64,000 nt of DNA from Rhabdophis nuchalis (GCA_039707465.1 CM077643.1:40726105-40790104), one strand, 5' to 3'. Positions 9,702-20,875 are shown, counted from the first letter of the stretch. Translations and numbers: made by a program. The notes: generated from the letters alone by a model not told the origin.

Positions 9702-10504
9702 TTCTAAAGCACCAGAAGGCAGGACAAGAAAAGATGGACAGAAACTAATCAAGGAGAGGAGCAACTTAGAACTAAGGAGAAATGTCCTAACAGCGATAAC
9801 AATTAACCAGTGGAACCCCTGGCATTCAGAAGTTGTAAGCACTTCCTTTTTTCAACAGAAGCCTTAGGTGTTTTCAGATTTCTTGATAATCTGTTCCCAA
9901 ATGCAGAGGTTTCCGCACAAATCTTTATTCAGAGGCTGCCTATGTACCGTGGAGACTGCAACATGTTGACTTGTATCCCGAGTCGCCTTAAGTTTTAAAC
10001 CTTGGCTTTAATGAAGGTGATTGTTTTTGCAAAGTTTTAATTAATCTCAGATTAATTAAATGCGGCTTCTCTGCGCATTCCCCGATGAACAAGTAAGAGC
10101 AACCCTTGCTTCCAAGATGAAAATATCACCCGTTTAAGTCTGTATCTCGCACAAATTCCTTTCCCTCTTTTGTGGGAGATTGCGAACAAGCAAATCACAG
10201 GACCCCAGGGTGGCTCACAGATGCGTGGGAGATTGTACAGTTACTCCAAAATAATTGCAATCATTTTCACACTTCCAGAGAAAGTCCACGTTTATGCATG
10301 AAAACAAAAGACAGCCTTTGTGGAGGCCATGAATGTATATCTCATGTCCTGGGCCCTTCCAGTTATGTTGGATTTGAACTCTTATAATTCTGGCTGCAGA
10401 TGATGATGGTGATTGGAGATAAATCCCAAATGGTAAACATGATGAATTCAACTGGGGCAGAATAATTTACTACTCAGCTAGGACCATATAAGGGGCAGGA
10501 GAGT

Positions 10505-10912
10505 AGACCAACCCCTTCTTATTTACCAAAGCACCTAAAGGCAGGACGTTAGATGGAAACTAACCAACCTAGAACTAAGGAGAAAAATCCTAACAATGAG
10601 AACAATAAACCAGTGGAACAAATTGCCTTCAGAACTTGTGTGTACCCCAACAATGGGAGCTTTTAAGAAGAGACTGGACAGCAATCTATCAGAAATAGTA
10701 TAGGTCTCCTGCTATAGCATGGAATTGGACTAGATCAGGGGTGGGCAAACTTTGCAACTTTAAGTCTGAAGAACTTCAGCTCCCAGAAGCTTTGCTAGCT
10801 GGAGAATTCTGGGAGCTGAAGTCCTTCAGACTTAAAGTTGCAAAGTTTGCCCACCCCTGGACTGATGATCTCCAAGGTTCTTTCCAACTTTGTTACTCTG
10901 ATTCTGTTTCTC
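10505..10912 (+). mobile_element. CR1 LINE 3' end, interrupted by hAT MITE
   Basis: The C-terminal frame is visible around NLELRRKILTMRTINQWNK and FKKRLDSNLSEIV, then a tail reaching TTGTTACTCTGATTCTG, the CR1-type terminal repeat. It is split at 10736-10859 by a MITE. Confidence 0.8.
10736..10859. mobile_element. Palindromic hAT MITE
   Basis: It starts CAGGGGTGGGCAAACTTTGC and ends with the complement. The flanks GACTAGAT and GACTGAT resemble an 8-bp duplication with a one-base change. The interior matches 9567-9701. Confidence 0.85.
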
Positions 10913-11388
10913 TATTTGGGAAAGGAAATATCTCTGAAACGCTAATCCAACAGGGGCCAGTTGTCCAGTATTTTATAAACCTGAACAGATTAGTTCTAGA
11001 TTCTAGAAGTTTTGTATGGTGGGAAAAAATCCACATTGTTCATTAGAGTCCTTTTCCCCTCTTCTTTTCCTTAGCAGAGAAGACAAGACAGTGTAGTCTG
11101 CCAAATGCAACAGAGAATAGCAGATATAACAGAGTAGGAGAGAAGACAACTAGCAGGAATATGATTTAAACCAGGACTCGGTCTAATGCTGCTACGGTTG
11201 TGTGAATTTGCCACCAGACTACAAATACATGATCCATATCATAATACAGAGCATCAGAACTAATAGAGGGGTGCTTCATTCTTGTGCTGAAAGACTTCTG
11301 CTCCAAATTGTAGTAACTGTGGAAATCCACCAATGAGGAGGAATGGTGAGAGGTGGAGCTAAAATATGTTGATTCATCCCATCTTGCT

Positions 11389-11670
11389 CGGTGGTGGTTT
11401 CCTAACCAGTTTACTACCGGTTCGCTGAGCGTGTGCGTGTGCAATTGAATGAAAATTATTCAGAAAAAAAGGAAAACAGCTGAAGAGCAGCAACTCAAGC
11501 TGCTGCCCCGGACCAGCTGGGCTTCGGAAGCTGGAATAAAGGTAAGTATAGCCCAGGGGCGAGCAGGTGGCCCACTTTAAAAAACAACCAGAGAACCAGT
11601 TCATTCTCTGTTTGAAGACAACACTACCGGTTTGGGAGAAGCGGTCCAAACAGGTAGGAACCCCCCTCTG
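11389..11670. mobile_element. hAT element
   Basis: It is flanked by ATCTTGCT (11381-11388) and ATCTCGCT (11671-11678), 7/8 identical. The termini CGGTGGTGGTTTCC and GGTAGGAACCCCCCTCTG are imperfect inverted repeats, with internal ACCGGTT motifs. Confidence 0.75.
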
Positions 11671-11741
11671 ATCTCGCTACTGCTAGCTAGACCAAGAAAG
11701 ATTAATCGGGAACAAAATGGCTAAGGTCATTTTTCCTTAGC

Positions 11742-12655
11742 TGTGGTTTCCGGCTGTGGTTTCCGGCACCCCGGTTCAGCCAGATTACTCCAACTCTGGC
11801 CATTGGGGGTGAAACACTGGCCCCTGTGGAGAGGGCGCGCAATTTGGGTGTCCTCCTGGATTCCCGGCTGTCCATGGAAGACCATGTGGCGGCCGTGGCC
11901 AGGGGGGCGTTTCATCAGGTATGCCTGATGCGCCAATTGCGCCCCTTACTGGACCGGGCTGCCCTTCGCACAGTCACTCAGGCTCTCGTGACATCCCGAC
12001 TCGACTACTGCAATGCTCTCTACATGGGGCTTCCCTTGAGGTGCACTCAAAAGCTACAGTTAGTGCAGAATGCAGCCGCGCGGGTGATTACAGGAGCCTC
12101 TAGATGCTCCCATATAACACCGATCCTGCGCGAGCTGCACTGGCTTCCTGTGGTCTTTCGGGTGCGCTTCAAGGTCTTGACGACTATCTTCAAAGCGCTC
12201 CATGGCTTGGGACCTAGTTATATGCGAGACCATCTCCTGCCCCATACATCCCTTAGACCGATACGCTCCCACAGAGAGGGCCTTCTCAGGGTGCCGTCGG
12301 CCGGACAATGCCGACTGGCGACACCCAGGGGAAGAGCCTTCTTTGTGGTGGGCTTGCCCTGTAGAAAGACCTACCCCCTGAACTCCGTACCATCACCGAC
12401 CTCTGCCTCTTCCACCAGTGTTTAAAAACACACCTGTTTCATCAAGCCGGCCAAACATAGCCTCCGCTGTGACTAGTATTAGATAGTTTTAAAATGGGGG
12501 ATTTTAATTGGTTTTAGCGCAGGTTTGGATATTTAATAGGTTTTTAAATTTTGTATTTTGTACTATTTCTATGTTATTTTAAATTCCTGTGCGCCGTCCT
12601 GGGTCCTTTTGGAGAAGGGCGGGATATAAATCAAATAAAACTCAAAAAACTCAAA
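11742..12655 (+). mobile_element. L2 LINE 3' fragment
   Basis: The frame at 11826-12425 encodes [51 protein letters not shown] and [20 protein letters not shown], as in the L2 at 14812. A frameshift near 12355 disrupts the [11 protein letters not shown] motif. The 3' tail ends GGGCGGGATATAAATC plus A-rich repeats. A 13-bp tandem duplication (GGCTGTGGTTTCC) is at the 5' junction. Confidence 0.92.
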
Positions 12656-12794
12656 CTCCTCTAGAGACTTAGTGTATCTCCCAACTATTGTTGTGCCAAA
12701 ATTATAGATTTGTTTAAATCATTTCAGTAATGACTGAGCAAAGTTATGAAAATGCTGTGTGCAAGAGTACAGAATACAACTTCAAGCAGATGGC

Positions 12795-13025
12795 TTTCAG
12801 AGGCAGTCACATTCAAAAAGGGCAAATAGCCATAGGTTCTCATAATTTCCATGAATTGGTCCAAATTTTTTGAAGCCAGCAAAGCTGGTAGCCTGCATCA
12901 CTTCCCAGGGTAGTGAATTCCAGAGTCTGATTACCCTGTAATGAAGGACGTAATCCATTAATGGAGAAAAAGGTGGAACTATGAATAGCAGATTTTCCCA
13001 GATCAACTTTTGCCTCTGTCATGAT
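12795..13025 (-). mobile_element. Old CR1-like 3' fragment
   Basis: On the minus strand the sequence resembles the CR1 C-terminal and tail region (VIRLWNSLPWEVMQATSFAG followed by FKKFGP). It is degraded, with no clear ends. Confidence 0.5.
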
Positions 13026-13634
13026 GTAGCTTTATTAGCTAGTTATAATCCACAGAAATTGGCCTTTCTGTGCCAAAGATTTGTATTCTATACCACAATC
13101 CCTGATGTTTGTGCTGACCACAGAATGATTAATTTAACATAATTAGTGGAGATTCCAAGGGCAGAATCATTTCTTATGCCTGGGAGACAGTATTACAGTT
13201 CTTTACTTAAGACTGGTCGCTTAGCCATTGTTTGAAGTTTTGATGAACCTTCCTACGAGGTACTTACAATCTGGATTCAAAGTTCTGACGGTCACCTTCC
13301 CCATCATCACGATCAGGTGAATGCACTTTTAGCACATTTACAGCATCTTGCAGGGTCCCATGGTCATATGGCTGCAATTTACAAATGTTCTGCTGAAACC
13401 AGCATCTGCCTCTGGTTTTTGACAAAACCGCTCCCATAGCAAGAGATTGGTTCACTTAACATCCATGGCGTTCACGTGAAAGCCACCGCAAAAAAGTTGT
13501 AAAATTGGATCAGATATGTAATCAACCCATTTTACAAGTTACAACCACAGTGGGCAGGCTCCATTACAGTTGTCACTTGAAAACTACCTATTGGAAGAAG
13601 TTGAGTCTGGCTCCTCCCTAATTCACTGGAGGCA
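13026..13634. other. No recognised gene
   Basis: The segment 13440-13600 vaguely resembles the mariner-like MITE family (acttaac and ttacaac motifs). Nothing else is recognised. Confidence 0.35.
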
Positions 13635-13957
13635 TAAGAGGGTTGTTGTTAATTGCAAAGTCATATCTGACTCATCGTGACCCCATGGACAATGTTCATC
13701 CAGGTCTTCCTGTCCTCTACCATCCTTTGGAGTCCATTTAAGATCATGCCTACTGCTTCAGTGACTCCATCCAACCACCTCATTCTCTGCCACCCCCTTC
13801 TTCTTTTCCCTCCATCTTTCCCAGCATTAGGCTCTTCTCCAATGAGTCCTTCCTTCTCATTAGGTGGCCAAAGTATTTGAGTTTCAACTTCATGATCTGG
13901 CTTTCTAAAGAGCAGTCAGCGTTGGTCTCCTCTAGGACTGACTGGTTTGATCACCTC
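13635..13957 (-). mobile_element. RTE-BovB LINE ORF2 C-terminal fragment
   Basis: Translated from the minus strand, it encodes the BovB tail with LKYFGHLMRRKDSLEKSLML, then GRQRMRWLDGVTEAVG and WMNIVHGVTMS-type residues. It is a short truncated copy. BovB is a horizontally spread LINE common in squamates. Confidence 0.75.
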
Positions 13958-14454
13958 GCATAAGAGGGAGAGAAAGAAAAACACAATTAAAGTTGCATTT
14001 GATAGATTTAAGAGCACATACCAGAAGAGAGGACGGGAGAAACTCAATTAGAAAAATATTAGACTGTGCAGAGATGGATAGATTGACTTTAAAACTAAAA
14101 GACTAAGAAGACATAGAATATTACTTGACATGGAATAGACGTTATGAGAGGTTAGAGATAAGAGGTAGAAATTAGATAAAGAAAGATTATTGCTATGTAT
14201 GAATTAAATATAAAGATGATTTATATTTATAAATATGCTAATATACAACACAATTATGAATAAGCTGATATAAAAAGAAACTGAGCCAAAATTACTCTGT
14301 TATATTATTACTATTGTTACTAGTATATGTATTAACATTTTGTTTTGTTCTCTCTTTATTTTTCTTTTGTAAATGAATATACCCTGACAATACAACTGTA
14401 TTCAAAATGTTTATGGATACATTTTTTTTTTAAATGACAAAAAAATCATTAATA
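13958..14454. other. AT-rich DNA, possible L1 3' region
   Basis: A-rich sequence with no stable frame, and a T-rich end. It may be an L1 3' tail, but no diagnostic motif is present. Confidence 0.3.
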
Positions 14455-14785
14455 CTGTTGTTAAGGCAATTTGGCTTCCCTGTTGACTTTGCTTAACAGA
14501 TGGTCACAAAAGGGGATCACCCCCGGGACTCTGCAACCGTCATAAATATGAGTCAGCTGTCAAGCATCCAAATGTAAATCATGTGACCATGGGGATACTG
14601 CAGAGGTTGTAAGTCTGAAAAATGGTCTTAAGTCACTTTTTTCCGTGCTGTTGTAACTTTGAACGGTCACTAAGTGGTCTCTTGTAAGTCAAGGACCAGC
14701 TGTATCCTGGGGGGAGGGAGGGGTGTTTGTTGTTAACTTCAAAGGGTCACTCAGCAACTGGTCATAAGTTAAGGACTACCTACAG
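14455..14785. mobile_element. Two mariner-like MITE fragments in tandem
   Basis: 14455-14705 carries the family body (AACGGTCACTAAG, GTAAGTCAAGGACCAGCTGTA). 14706-14785 is a second end fragment finishing GTTAAGGACTACCTACAG. The full-length copy for comparison is at 19273-19662. Confidence 0.65.
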
Positions 14786-14811
14786 CCTATCACAAAAAGG
14801 CTCACTTCTAG

Positions 14812-17535
14812 TGGCAGTTGGGCGTGTTAGTTGTATACCTGGCTCCTCGCTATACGACAACAGCCATGCCCGAGCTCCTAGAGGTGATAGCCAAGGCGGC
14901 GGTTGAGACCCCCAGACTATTAGTCATGGGGGACTTTAACCTGCCGTCGGCAGGCGAAACCTCTGGGGTAGCTCGGGAGTTCATGGCTTCCATGACAGCC
15001 ATGGACCTGACCCAAGTAGTTGTAGGCCCTACCCACGAGGGCAGACACACCCTGGATCTAATCTTCGTCTCGGGACAGTGGAGTAGTGATCTGGGAAGAG
15101 GGGATCTAGTCATCACACCCCTGTCATGGACAGATCACGCTCTCCTTCAGCTCGACTTTCCGATCGCCGCACCTCACTGCGGGGATGCGGAACCGGACAT
15201 TCCTATATGGTTCCGCCCCAGGCTCCTGATGGACCCGATAAGGTTCCAAAGGGAGCTTGGGCCAATTCCTGTGGACTTGCCCCGCGACTCGACTGAGGAC
15301 CTAGTGGCCGCATGGTTAAGTGCGGCCACGGGGGCCTTGGACCGAGTCGCGCCCTTGCGGCCTCTCTTGCGGCGACGAACCACCTGGGCTCCTTGGTTCA
15401 CCGAGGGGCTTAGGGAGATGAAGCGCCACAAGAGACGCCTAGAGAGCAGATGGAGATCTTCTCGCTCCGAAGCCGACCGAACACTAGTGAGAGACCATAT
15501 TAGGACTTACTTAGTGGCGTTAAGAGTGGCCAAACGTGAGTATTGTGCCACTCTTATTGCATCCGCAGATAACCGCCCTGCCGCCCTGTTTGGGGTGACC
15601 CGCTCCCTCCTTCAACAGAGGCCGTGGGAAGCCCCTTTACAGGGTCGAGCAGAGGAATTTGGGATTTATCTGCAGGAGAAAATCACTCGGATTCGGAACG
15701 AGTTACCCTCCATCGACAGTGGTCCAGTCGAGCGGGCCGAGGCTGATCTTGTGACACCATCCTGGGAGGAGTTTGATTTTGTTACCACCGAGGATATGGA
15801 CAAGTTGTCAAAGAGACTTAGGGCTACCACATGTTTATTGGACCCGTGTCCCTCCTGGCTTGTACTGGCATCCTGGGAGATGACACGAGGCTGGCTCCAG
15901 GGCATTGTCAACGCATCTTTGAGTGAGGGGTCCTTGCCTGCCGTCTTGAAAGAGGCGGTAGTAAGGCCCTTCCTCAAGAAGCCGTCCCTGGATCCAGCAT
16001 TATTAGAGAACTATCGTCCTGTCTCCAACCTCCACTTTCTAGTGAAGGTTGTTGAGAGTGTGGTGGCCCAACAGTTTCCGCGACACTTGGAGGAAGTTGA
16101 TTATCTAGACCCGCGCCAGTCCGGCTTCCGACCCGGGCACAGCACTGAGACGGCATTGGTCGCGTTGGTTGATGATCTCTGGAGGGCGCGGGATAGAGGA
16201 CATTCCTCTATTCTAGTCCTATTAGACCTCTCAGCGGCTTTTGATACCATCGACCATGGTATCCTATTGCGCCGACTGGGGGGGTTGGGGCTGGGAGGCA
16301 CCGTTTTGCGGTGGTTCTCATCCTACCTCTCTGGTCGGTCGCAATATGTGTTGACAGGGGGGCAGAGGTCGGCCTCGAGGCCCCTCATATGTGGGGTTCC
16401 TCAGGGGTCGGTCCTCTCGCCCCTACTATTCAACACATATATGAAGCCGCTGGGTGAGATCATCCGTGGTTTTGGGGTGGGATATCATCTGTATGCTGAT
16501 GATACTCAGTTGTACATATCCACCCCAGACCACCCCAACGATGCCGTCGAGGTTATGTCCCGGTGTTTGGAGGCCGTACGGATCTGGATGGGTGGTAACA
16601 AACTCAAGCTCAACCCGTCCAAGACCGAGTGGCTGTGGTTTCCGGCACCCCGGTTCAGCCAGATTGTTCCAACACTGGCCATTGGGGGCGAAACACCGGC
16701 CCCCGTGGAGAGGGCGCGCAATTTGGGTGTCCTCCTGGATTCCCGGCTGTCTATGGAAGATCACGTGGCAGCCGTGGCCAGGGGGGCGTTCCATCAGGTA
16801 CGCTTGATGCGCCAATTGCGCCCCTTACTGGATCGGGGTGCCCTACGCACAGTCACTCAAGCACTCTTCACCTCTCGACTCGACTACTGTAATGCTCTCT
16901 ACATGGGGCTTCCCTTGAGGTGCACCCGAAAGCTGCAGCTAGTCCAGAACGCAGCCGCGCGGGTGATTACGGGAGCGCCTAGACACTCCCACATAACACC
17001 TATCCTGCGCGAGCTGCACTGGCTCCCTGTGGTCACTCGGGTGCGCTTCAAGGTCTTGACGACCATCTTTAAAGCGCTCCATGGCTCGGGGCCTAGTTAT
17101 ATGCGAGACCGCCTCCTGCCCCATACATCCCTCAGACCGATACGCTCCCACAGAGAGGGCCTCCTCAGGGTGCCGTCGGCTGGACAATGCCGACTGGCGA
17201 CACCCAGGGGAAGAGCCTTCTCTGTGGCTGGGCCAGCCCTCTGGAACGACCTACCCCCTGAACTCCGCACCATCTCTGACCTCCGCCTCTTCCGCAAGTG
17301 TCTGAAGACACATTTATTCCATCTAGCCGGCCTAGCGTAACCCCCTGTATTGACCATTAGACAGTTTTAAATTTGGGATTTTAATTCGGTTTTTAGCACA
17401 GGTTTTACTAGAATAAGTTTTTTAAATTTTATATGTGTTGTATGTATTTTAACATTCCTGTGCGCCGCCCTGGGTCCGTTTGGAGAAGGGCGGGATATAA
17501 ATTTAATAAAATAAAAAATAAAAATAAAAAAAATA
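14812..17535 (+). mobile_element. L2 LINE, 5'-truncated, with intact EN-RT frame
   Basis: The largest element in the window. It contains an uninterrupted 840-codon frame (14818-17340), a 3' UTR with TTAAATTTGGGATTTTAATT, the CGCCGCCCTGGGTCCGTTTG tail, and an A-rich end. It begins within the endonuclease domain, so the promoter and 5' half of EN are missing. Confidence 0.95.
14818..17340 (+). CDS. L2-type endonuclease/reverse transcriptase (840 aa, N-truncated)
   Basis: The protein is the non-LTR retrotransposon polyprotein that nicks target DNA and primes reverse transcription. Visible motifs are the EN-domain GDFNLP (residues 38-43), TLDLIF and WTDHALLQLDF. RT motifs follow: NYRPVSNLHFLVKVVE, GFRPGHSTETAL, LDLSAAFDTIDH, GVPQGSVLSPLLFN and the catalytic YADD (residues 559-562). 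The C-terminal conserved region has [15 protein letters not shown] and [12 protein letters not shown]. No stop or frameshift interrupts it, which is unusual for this window and indicates a young copy. The first Met is arbitrary because the element is 5'-truncated. It is unlikely to be expressed. Confidence 0.9.
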   Translation: MGVLVVYLAPRYTTTAMPELLEVIAKAAVETPRLLVMGDFNLPSAGETSGVAREFMASMTAMDLTQVVVGPTHEGRHTLDLIFVSGQWSSDLGRGDLVITPLSWTDHALLQLDFPIAAPHCGDAEPDIPIWFRPRLLMDPIRFQRELGPIPVDLPRDSTEDLVAAWLSAATGALDRVAPLRPLLRRRTTWAPWFTEGLREMKRHKRRLESRWRSSRSEADRTLVRDHIRTYLVALRVAKREYCATLIASADNRPAALFGVTRSLLQQRPWEAPLQGRAEEFGIYLQEKITRIRNELPSIDSGPVERAEADLVTPSWEEFDFVTTEDMDKLSKRLRATTCLLDPCPSWLVLASWEMTRGWLQGIVNASLSEGSLPAVLKEAVVRPFLKKPSLDPALLENYRPVSNLHFLVKVVESVVAQQFPRHLEEVDYLDPRQSGFRPGHSTETALVALVDDLWRARDRGHSSILVLLDLSAAFDTIDHGILLRRLGGLGLGGTVLRWFSSYLSGRSQYVLTGGQRSASRPLICGVPQGSVLSPLLFNTYMKPLGEIIRGFGVGYHLYADDTQLYISTPDHPNDAVEVMSRCLEAVRIWMGGNKLKLNPSKTEWLWFPAPRFSQIVPTLAIGGETPAPVERARNLGVLLDSRLSMEDHVAAVARGAFHQVRLMRQLRPLLDRGALRTVTQALFTSRLDYCNALYMGLPLRCTRKLQLVQNAAARVITGAPRHSHITPILRELHWLPVVTRVRFKVLTTIFKALHGSGPSYMRDRLLPHTSLRPIRSHREGLLRVPSAGQCRLATPRGRAFSVAGPALWNDLPPELRTISDLRLFRKCLKTHLFHLAGLA

Positions 17536-17597
17536 AAAAAATAGTCCTTTTAAGTCTGTTGGAGAGCTTAGACACCGGAAACAAATTCCTTGTGTGT

Positions 17598-17905
17598 CAG
17601 TGGTGGGTTCCGGATCTTGTTGCAACCGGTACGCTGCAGTGAGGCCCGGTGTCCACCACGTGCACATGCATGCGCGCAGCAAGCGCATGCGTACTTACCG
17701 CCCACAACGCTCCAGCTGCTCGGCGGAGCATCACACAGGCACTGTACACTCCATGTGCTTGCGTGAAAGTCCCGATCGGCTCAAATACAGGTAAGGAGGA
17801 CAGGCGGGTGGGTGGGTCCAGAGCACCCTACCAGAACGGTACCTGGTGCTACCAGCAGGCACCGGCACGCCCTTACCGGGACGTACCAGTCGTATCCCAC
17901 CACTG
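17598..17905. mobile_element. hAT element
   Basis: It is flanked by TTGTGTGT (17590-17597) and TTGAGTGT (17906-17913), 7/8 identical. The termini CAGTGGTGGG and CCCACCACTG are inverted. The interior is GC-rich with GCGCATGC motifs. It has a relative at 57019-57262. Confidence 0.88.
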
Positions 17906-18417
17906 TTGAGTGTCTAATCACACTTGGCCAATAAAGAATTCTATTCTGTTTCCTAATCAGGATAACCTCAAAGGGCTGAGACAAAACTCAAGATACTTGT
18001 TTGAATGTCTGATAACCATTTCTTCCCTCCGTGCATACATGCACACATCTAAAGAGATGATCAAATAACAAGATTAATAAAACAGCAGCAAGAATGAATA
18101 TCAAGCTGGGATCAAAGAAGAACAATCTCTCTCAGGCTGTCCAGGTCCTCCTTCCTTTAAAGATCGGCAGATGCCAGTGGAAATCAATGTCCTGTGGTTC
18201 TACTCACTTATCCCAAAGCTACTTATTGTCAGAGGTGTCCAGTCCATCATTTGTCGGCTGAGATTAAAAGGTGTGCCGGTTACCCTGAAAAATAGCTGAA
18301 TGGCAAAATACTGTAGCATTTGTCATTCGCTTTTCTTTTCAGGATGGCTGCACCAAAAACTGGGTGCATTGCTATAGCCAGTCCACCCAAGTCATTGTAA
18401 AATCTGATTTTCGGCTG
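17906..18417. other. No gene; short LINE/SINE tail
   Basis: CCAATAAAGAATTCTATTCT (17929-17948) looks like a retroposon 3' tail. The rest is unassigned. Confidence 0.35.
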
Positions 18418-18667
18418 CTTTGGTGGTGCAGTGGTTAGAGTGCAGTACTGCAGGCTACTTCTGCTGATTGCTGGCTGCCTGCAATTTGGCAGTTCGAATC
18501 TCACCAGGCTCAAGATTGACTTAGCCTTCCATCCTTCTAAGGTCGGTAAAATGAGGACCCAGATTGTTGGGGGCAATAGGCTGACTCTGTAAACCGTTTA
18601 AAACACTTAAAACAGTGTAATGTTTACACTGTGGAGCAGCATATTATTCTAAAAGCTATTGCTATAC
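18418..18667 (+). mobile_element. Sauria-type SINE
   Basis: It has the A-box region GTGGTGCAGTGGTTAGAGTG, the B-box GTTCGAATCTC, the core CCTTCCATCCTTCTAAGGTC and GACCCAGATTGTTGGGGGC, and a tail near AAGCTATTGCTATAC. It is nearly full length. Confidence 0.92.
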
Positions 18668-18938
18668 ATGGCATGATGGCACACACTTGGAAAAATAGCA
18701 GCATTAAATTCCCGTAAAATGCATTCACTGAATGAATTTCATTCAATGAATCTCCCCATCCCATTTTGGCATTGGATTGCATCCTCTAGGATTCTTAGCT
18801 GATAATTTTGCAAGTTTTAATCCAACATGTCTGAAAGGGGACTAAACCGGAAAAAGATGATCTAGTACAAAACAGTAGCACATTTAACTATTATACTTTG
18901 ATCTATCATGAATAAGTTTCTGATTGAGACCTAGCAAC

Positions 18939-19118
18939 AGTACTGCAATTTGGCAGTTCAAATCTCATCAGGTTCAAGGTTGATTCAGCCTTCCATCCTT
19001 CCGAGGTGGGTAAAATGAGGACCCAGATTGTTGGGGGCAATAGGCTGACTCTGTAAACTGCTTAAAGAGTGCTGTAAAGCACTATGAAGTGGTATATAAG
19101 TCTAAGTGCTATTGCTAT
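18939..19118 (+). mobile_element. Sauria-type SINE, 5'-truncated
   Basis: It starts at the B-box (GTTCAAATCTC) and retains the complete tail TGGTATATAAGTCTAAGTGC followed by TATTGCTAT. The A-box is absent. Confidence 0.92.
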
Positions 19119-19272
19119 CGCTTGGATAGGTACTGTTGTTTGAGTAAAGATTCAGACCATCTAGGTCCCAAAGGAAGGTAGAGTTAATGAATATGTCATA
19201 AGATACGTGAAACCAGTAAAATCCAGCTCCTTTCCTGAAAATTGATCAATGAGAAAGTGTGTTTTGTTTTAT

Positions 19273-19662
19273 ACAAGTAGTCCTTGACTTACAACAGTTC
19301 ATTTAGTGACCGTTCAAAGTTACAATGGCATTGAAAAAAGTGACTTGTGGCCGTTTCCCAGTTATGACCTTTGCAGCATCCTCATGGTCATGTGATCCAC
19401 ATTCAGATGCTTGGCCACTGACTCATACTTATGACCATTGCTATGTCCCAAGGTCACCTTTTGCAACCTTCTGACAAGCAAAGTCAATGGGAAAGCCAGA
19501 TTCGCTTAACAACCAGATTACTAATTTATCAACTGCAGTGATTCACTTACCAACTGTGGCAAGAAAATTCATAAAATGGAGCAGAATTCACTTAACAAAT
19601 GAACAGAACAACAAACATTTTGGGCATTGGCCATTGTGGTCATAAGTTGAGGACTACCTGTA
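19273..19662. mobile_element. Mariner-like MITE with TA-type ends
   Basis: The termini TACAAGTAGTCCTTGACTTA and its complement (AAGTTGAGGACTACCTGTA) lie at both ends, beside TA dinucleotides. The body is a long imperfect palindrome with repeated ACTTAC/GTTAAG motifs. The same family recurs at 14455, 50394, 57368 and 63431. Confidence 0.8.
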
Positions 19663-20364
19663 TAAGCTACTTATCCAGAGGATGACTTAAACCTCAACTG
19701 GCGCTCCATATTTACAAAGTGGGTAAATCAGGTTCCAGGCCAACAAGCACCTAAAAATATTAATCATCATCTCCTTTTAACAACCCCATAATCCCTTGTG
19801 GAGTGGAGTCTGGGCAACTGAATGGAGCTGGCAGAGTTTTTTAATGACTGGATGCCTTTCCTGTCACCAATGCAGAGTTTCGTTCAGCAGATATATTCTC
19901 AGTGTGCCCAGCGAGAGAAATATCTGCCTCAACCAATTTTGTTGTATTTAAGTGCAATGACAATAAAGATTATACTTATATACTATGTAGGATCAAACTC
20001 ACAGCCTCCTGATTGTGAAGAGAGAACTCCCCCTCTAGGCCACTGCCCTACTCCTACCTAATAGTATTAAAAAAAACCTTAATAATTATGAACTATTATA
20101 ATAAACGAAATCTTTTCAGGATGCTTGATCTATAGCAAAAAGGAATCAACTGGGAACAAACACTGGAGAAAAATCCAAGGTGCTGGCACGCATCTATACA
20201 TCCCATCACGCCATAGGACTGGGTTACTTATGGGACCACCTCTCCTTGTTTCTACCTGTCCCATTATACCTGGCAGAGGCATGTTGCACAGCTTGTCAAT
20301 TAAAAAATGTCATTTGGCAGGACCATGAAGGGAGACTTTTTGTCATTGTGCCTATCCTGTAGAA
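19663..20364. other. No gene; possible LINE tail
   Basis: 19930-19985 contains AAGTGCAATGACAATAAAGA, a LINE-like 3' tail. The remainder is unassigned. Confidence 0.35.
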
Positions 20365-20875
20365 CAGTGATGGCGAACCTTTTTTGCCTTGAGTGCCAAA
20401 AGAACGTTGTGCCTGCTATTGAGCGCACTCGCATGCCCAACCCCATAATTTAATGTCCCCCCTGTGCCTTGCCCCCTGCGCATGCACATGTGACTCCCCC
20501 CCTCCTGCTGCCCCCTGCATGGCTTTCTTGAAGCATGAGGAGGGCAAAAATGCCCCCCACCCCTCAGAAGGCCCTCCAGAGGCTGGAAACAGCGAATTTT
20601 CTGACTTCCAGTGGGCCCGGTAACTCCAGAGGCTTTCTAGGCGCCTGGGGAGGACGGAAAATGGTCCAACACACAAACCGGAAGTTCGGGAATGGACTTC
20701 CAGGTTGCCCTTTTTTCTCCCGTTTTTCTCCCTCTACAGGCTTCAGGAGGCTTCCCTAAACCTCCAGAGGACGAAAAGCAGTCGAAAATCAGCTGACAGG
20801 GCAATGCCTCACGTGCCCTCAGAAATGGCTGTGCGTGCCACCTGTGGCACTCGTGCCATAGGTTCGCTATCACTG
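20365..20875. mobile_element. hAT element (CAGTGATGGCGAACC family)
   Basis: It is flanked by CTGTAGAA (20357-20364) and CAGTAGAA (20876-20883), 7/8 identical. The termini are CAGTGATGGCGAACC and GGTTCGCTATCACTG. The interior is GC-rich and non-coding. Confidence 0.93.

Larger units (their letters stand above)
7620..9870 (+). mobile_element. CR1 LINE body dissected by later insertions
   Basis: RT segments appear in order: NYRPISLT (near 7800), HGFVKNRSCET (near 7910), YLDFSKAFDKI (8150), CSGMPRGSVLSSVLLNIFI (8310), FANDTKLPV (8410; the usual ADD is AND), KSKVLH (8545), VDNHLNMNQ (9185), PLYKALARPHLKYC (9302) and the C-terminal NLELRRNVLTA (9765). All are in the order expected of one CR1 ORF2. 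The gaps between them are filled by separate insertions, listed below. Stops and frameshifts make it dead. Confidence 0.8.

Noticed and set aside
16426..16815. Antisense and out-of-frame ORFs over L2 copies (also near 11826, 48815, 59300)
   Set aside because: Shadows of the L2 reverse-transcriptase frame.
18418..19118. Functional tRNA genes at A/B boxes
   Set aside because: The boxes belong to Sauria SINEs with non-tRNA cores and LINE-like tails; no cloverleaf closes.
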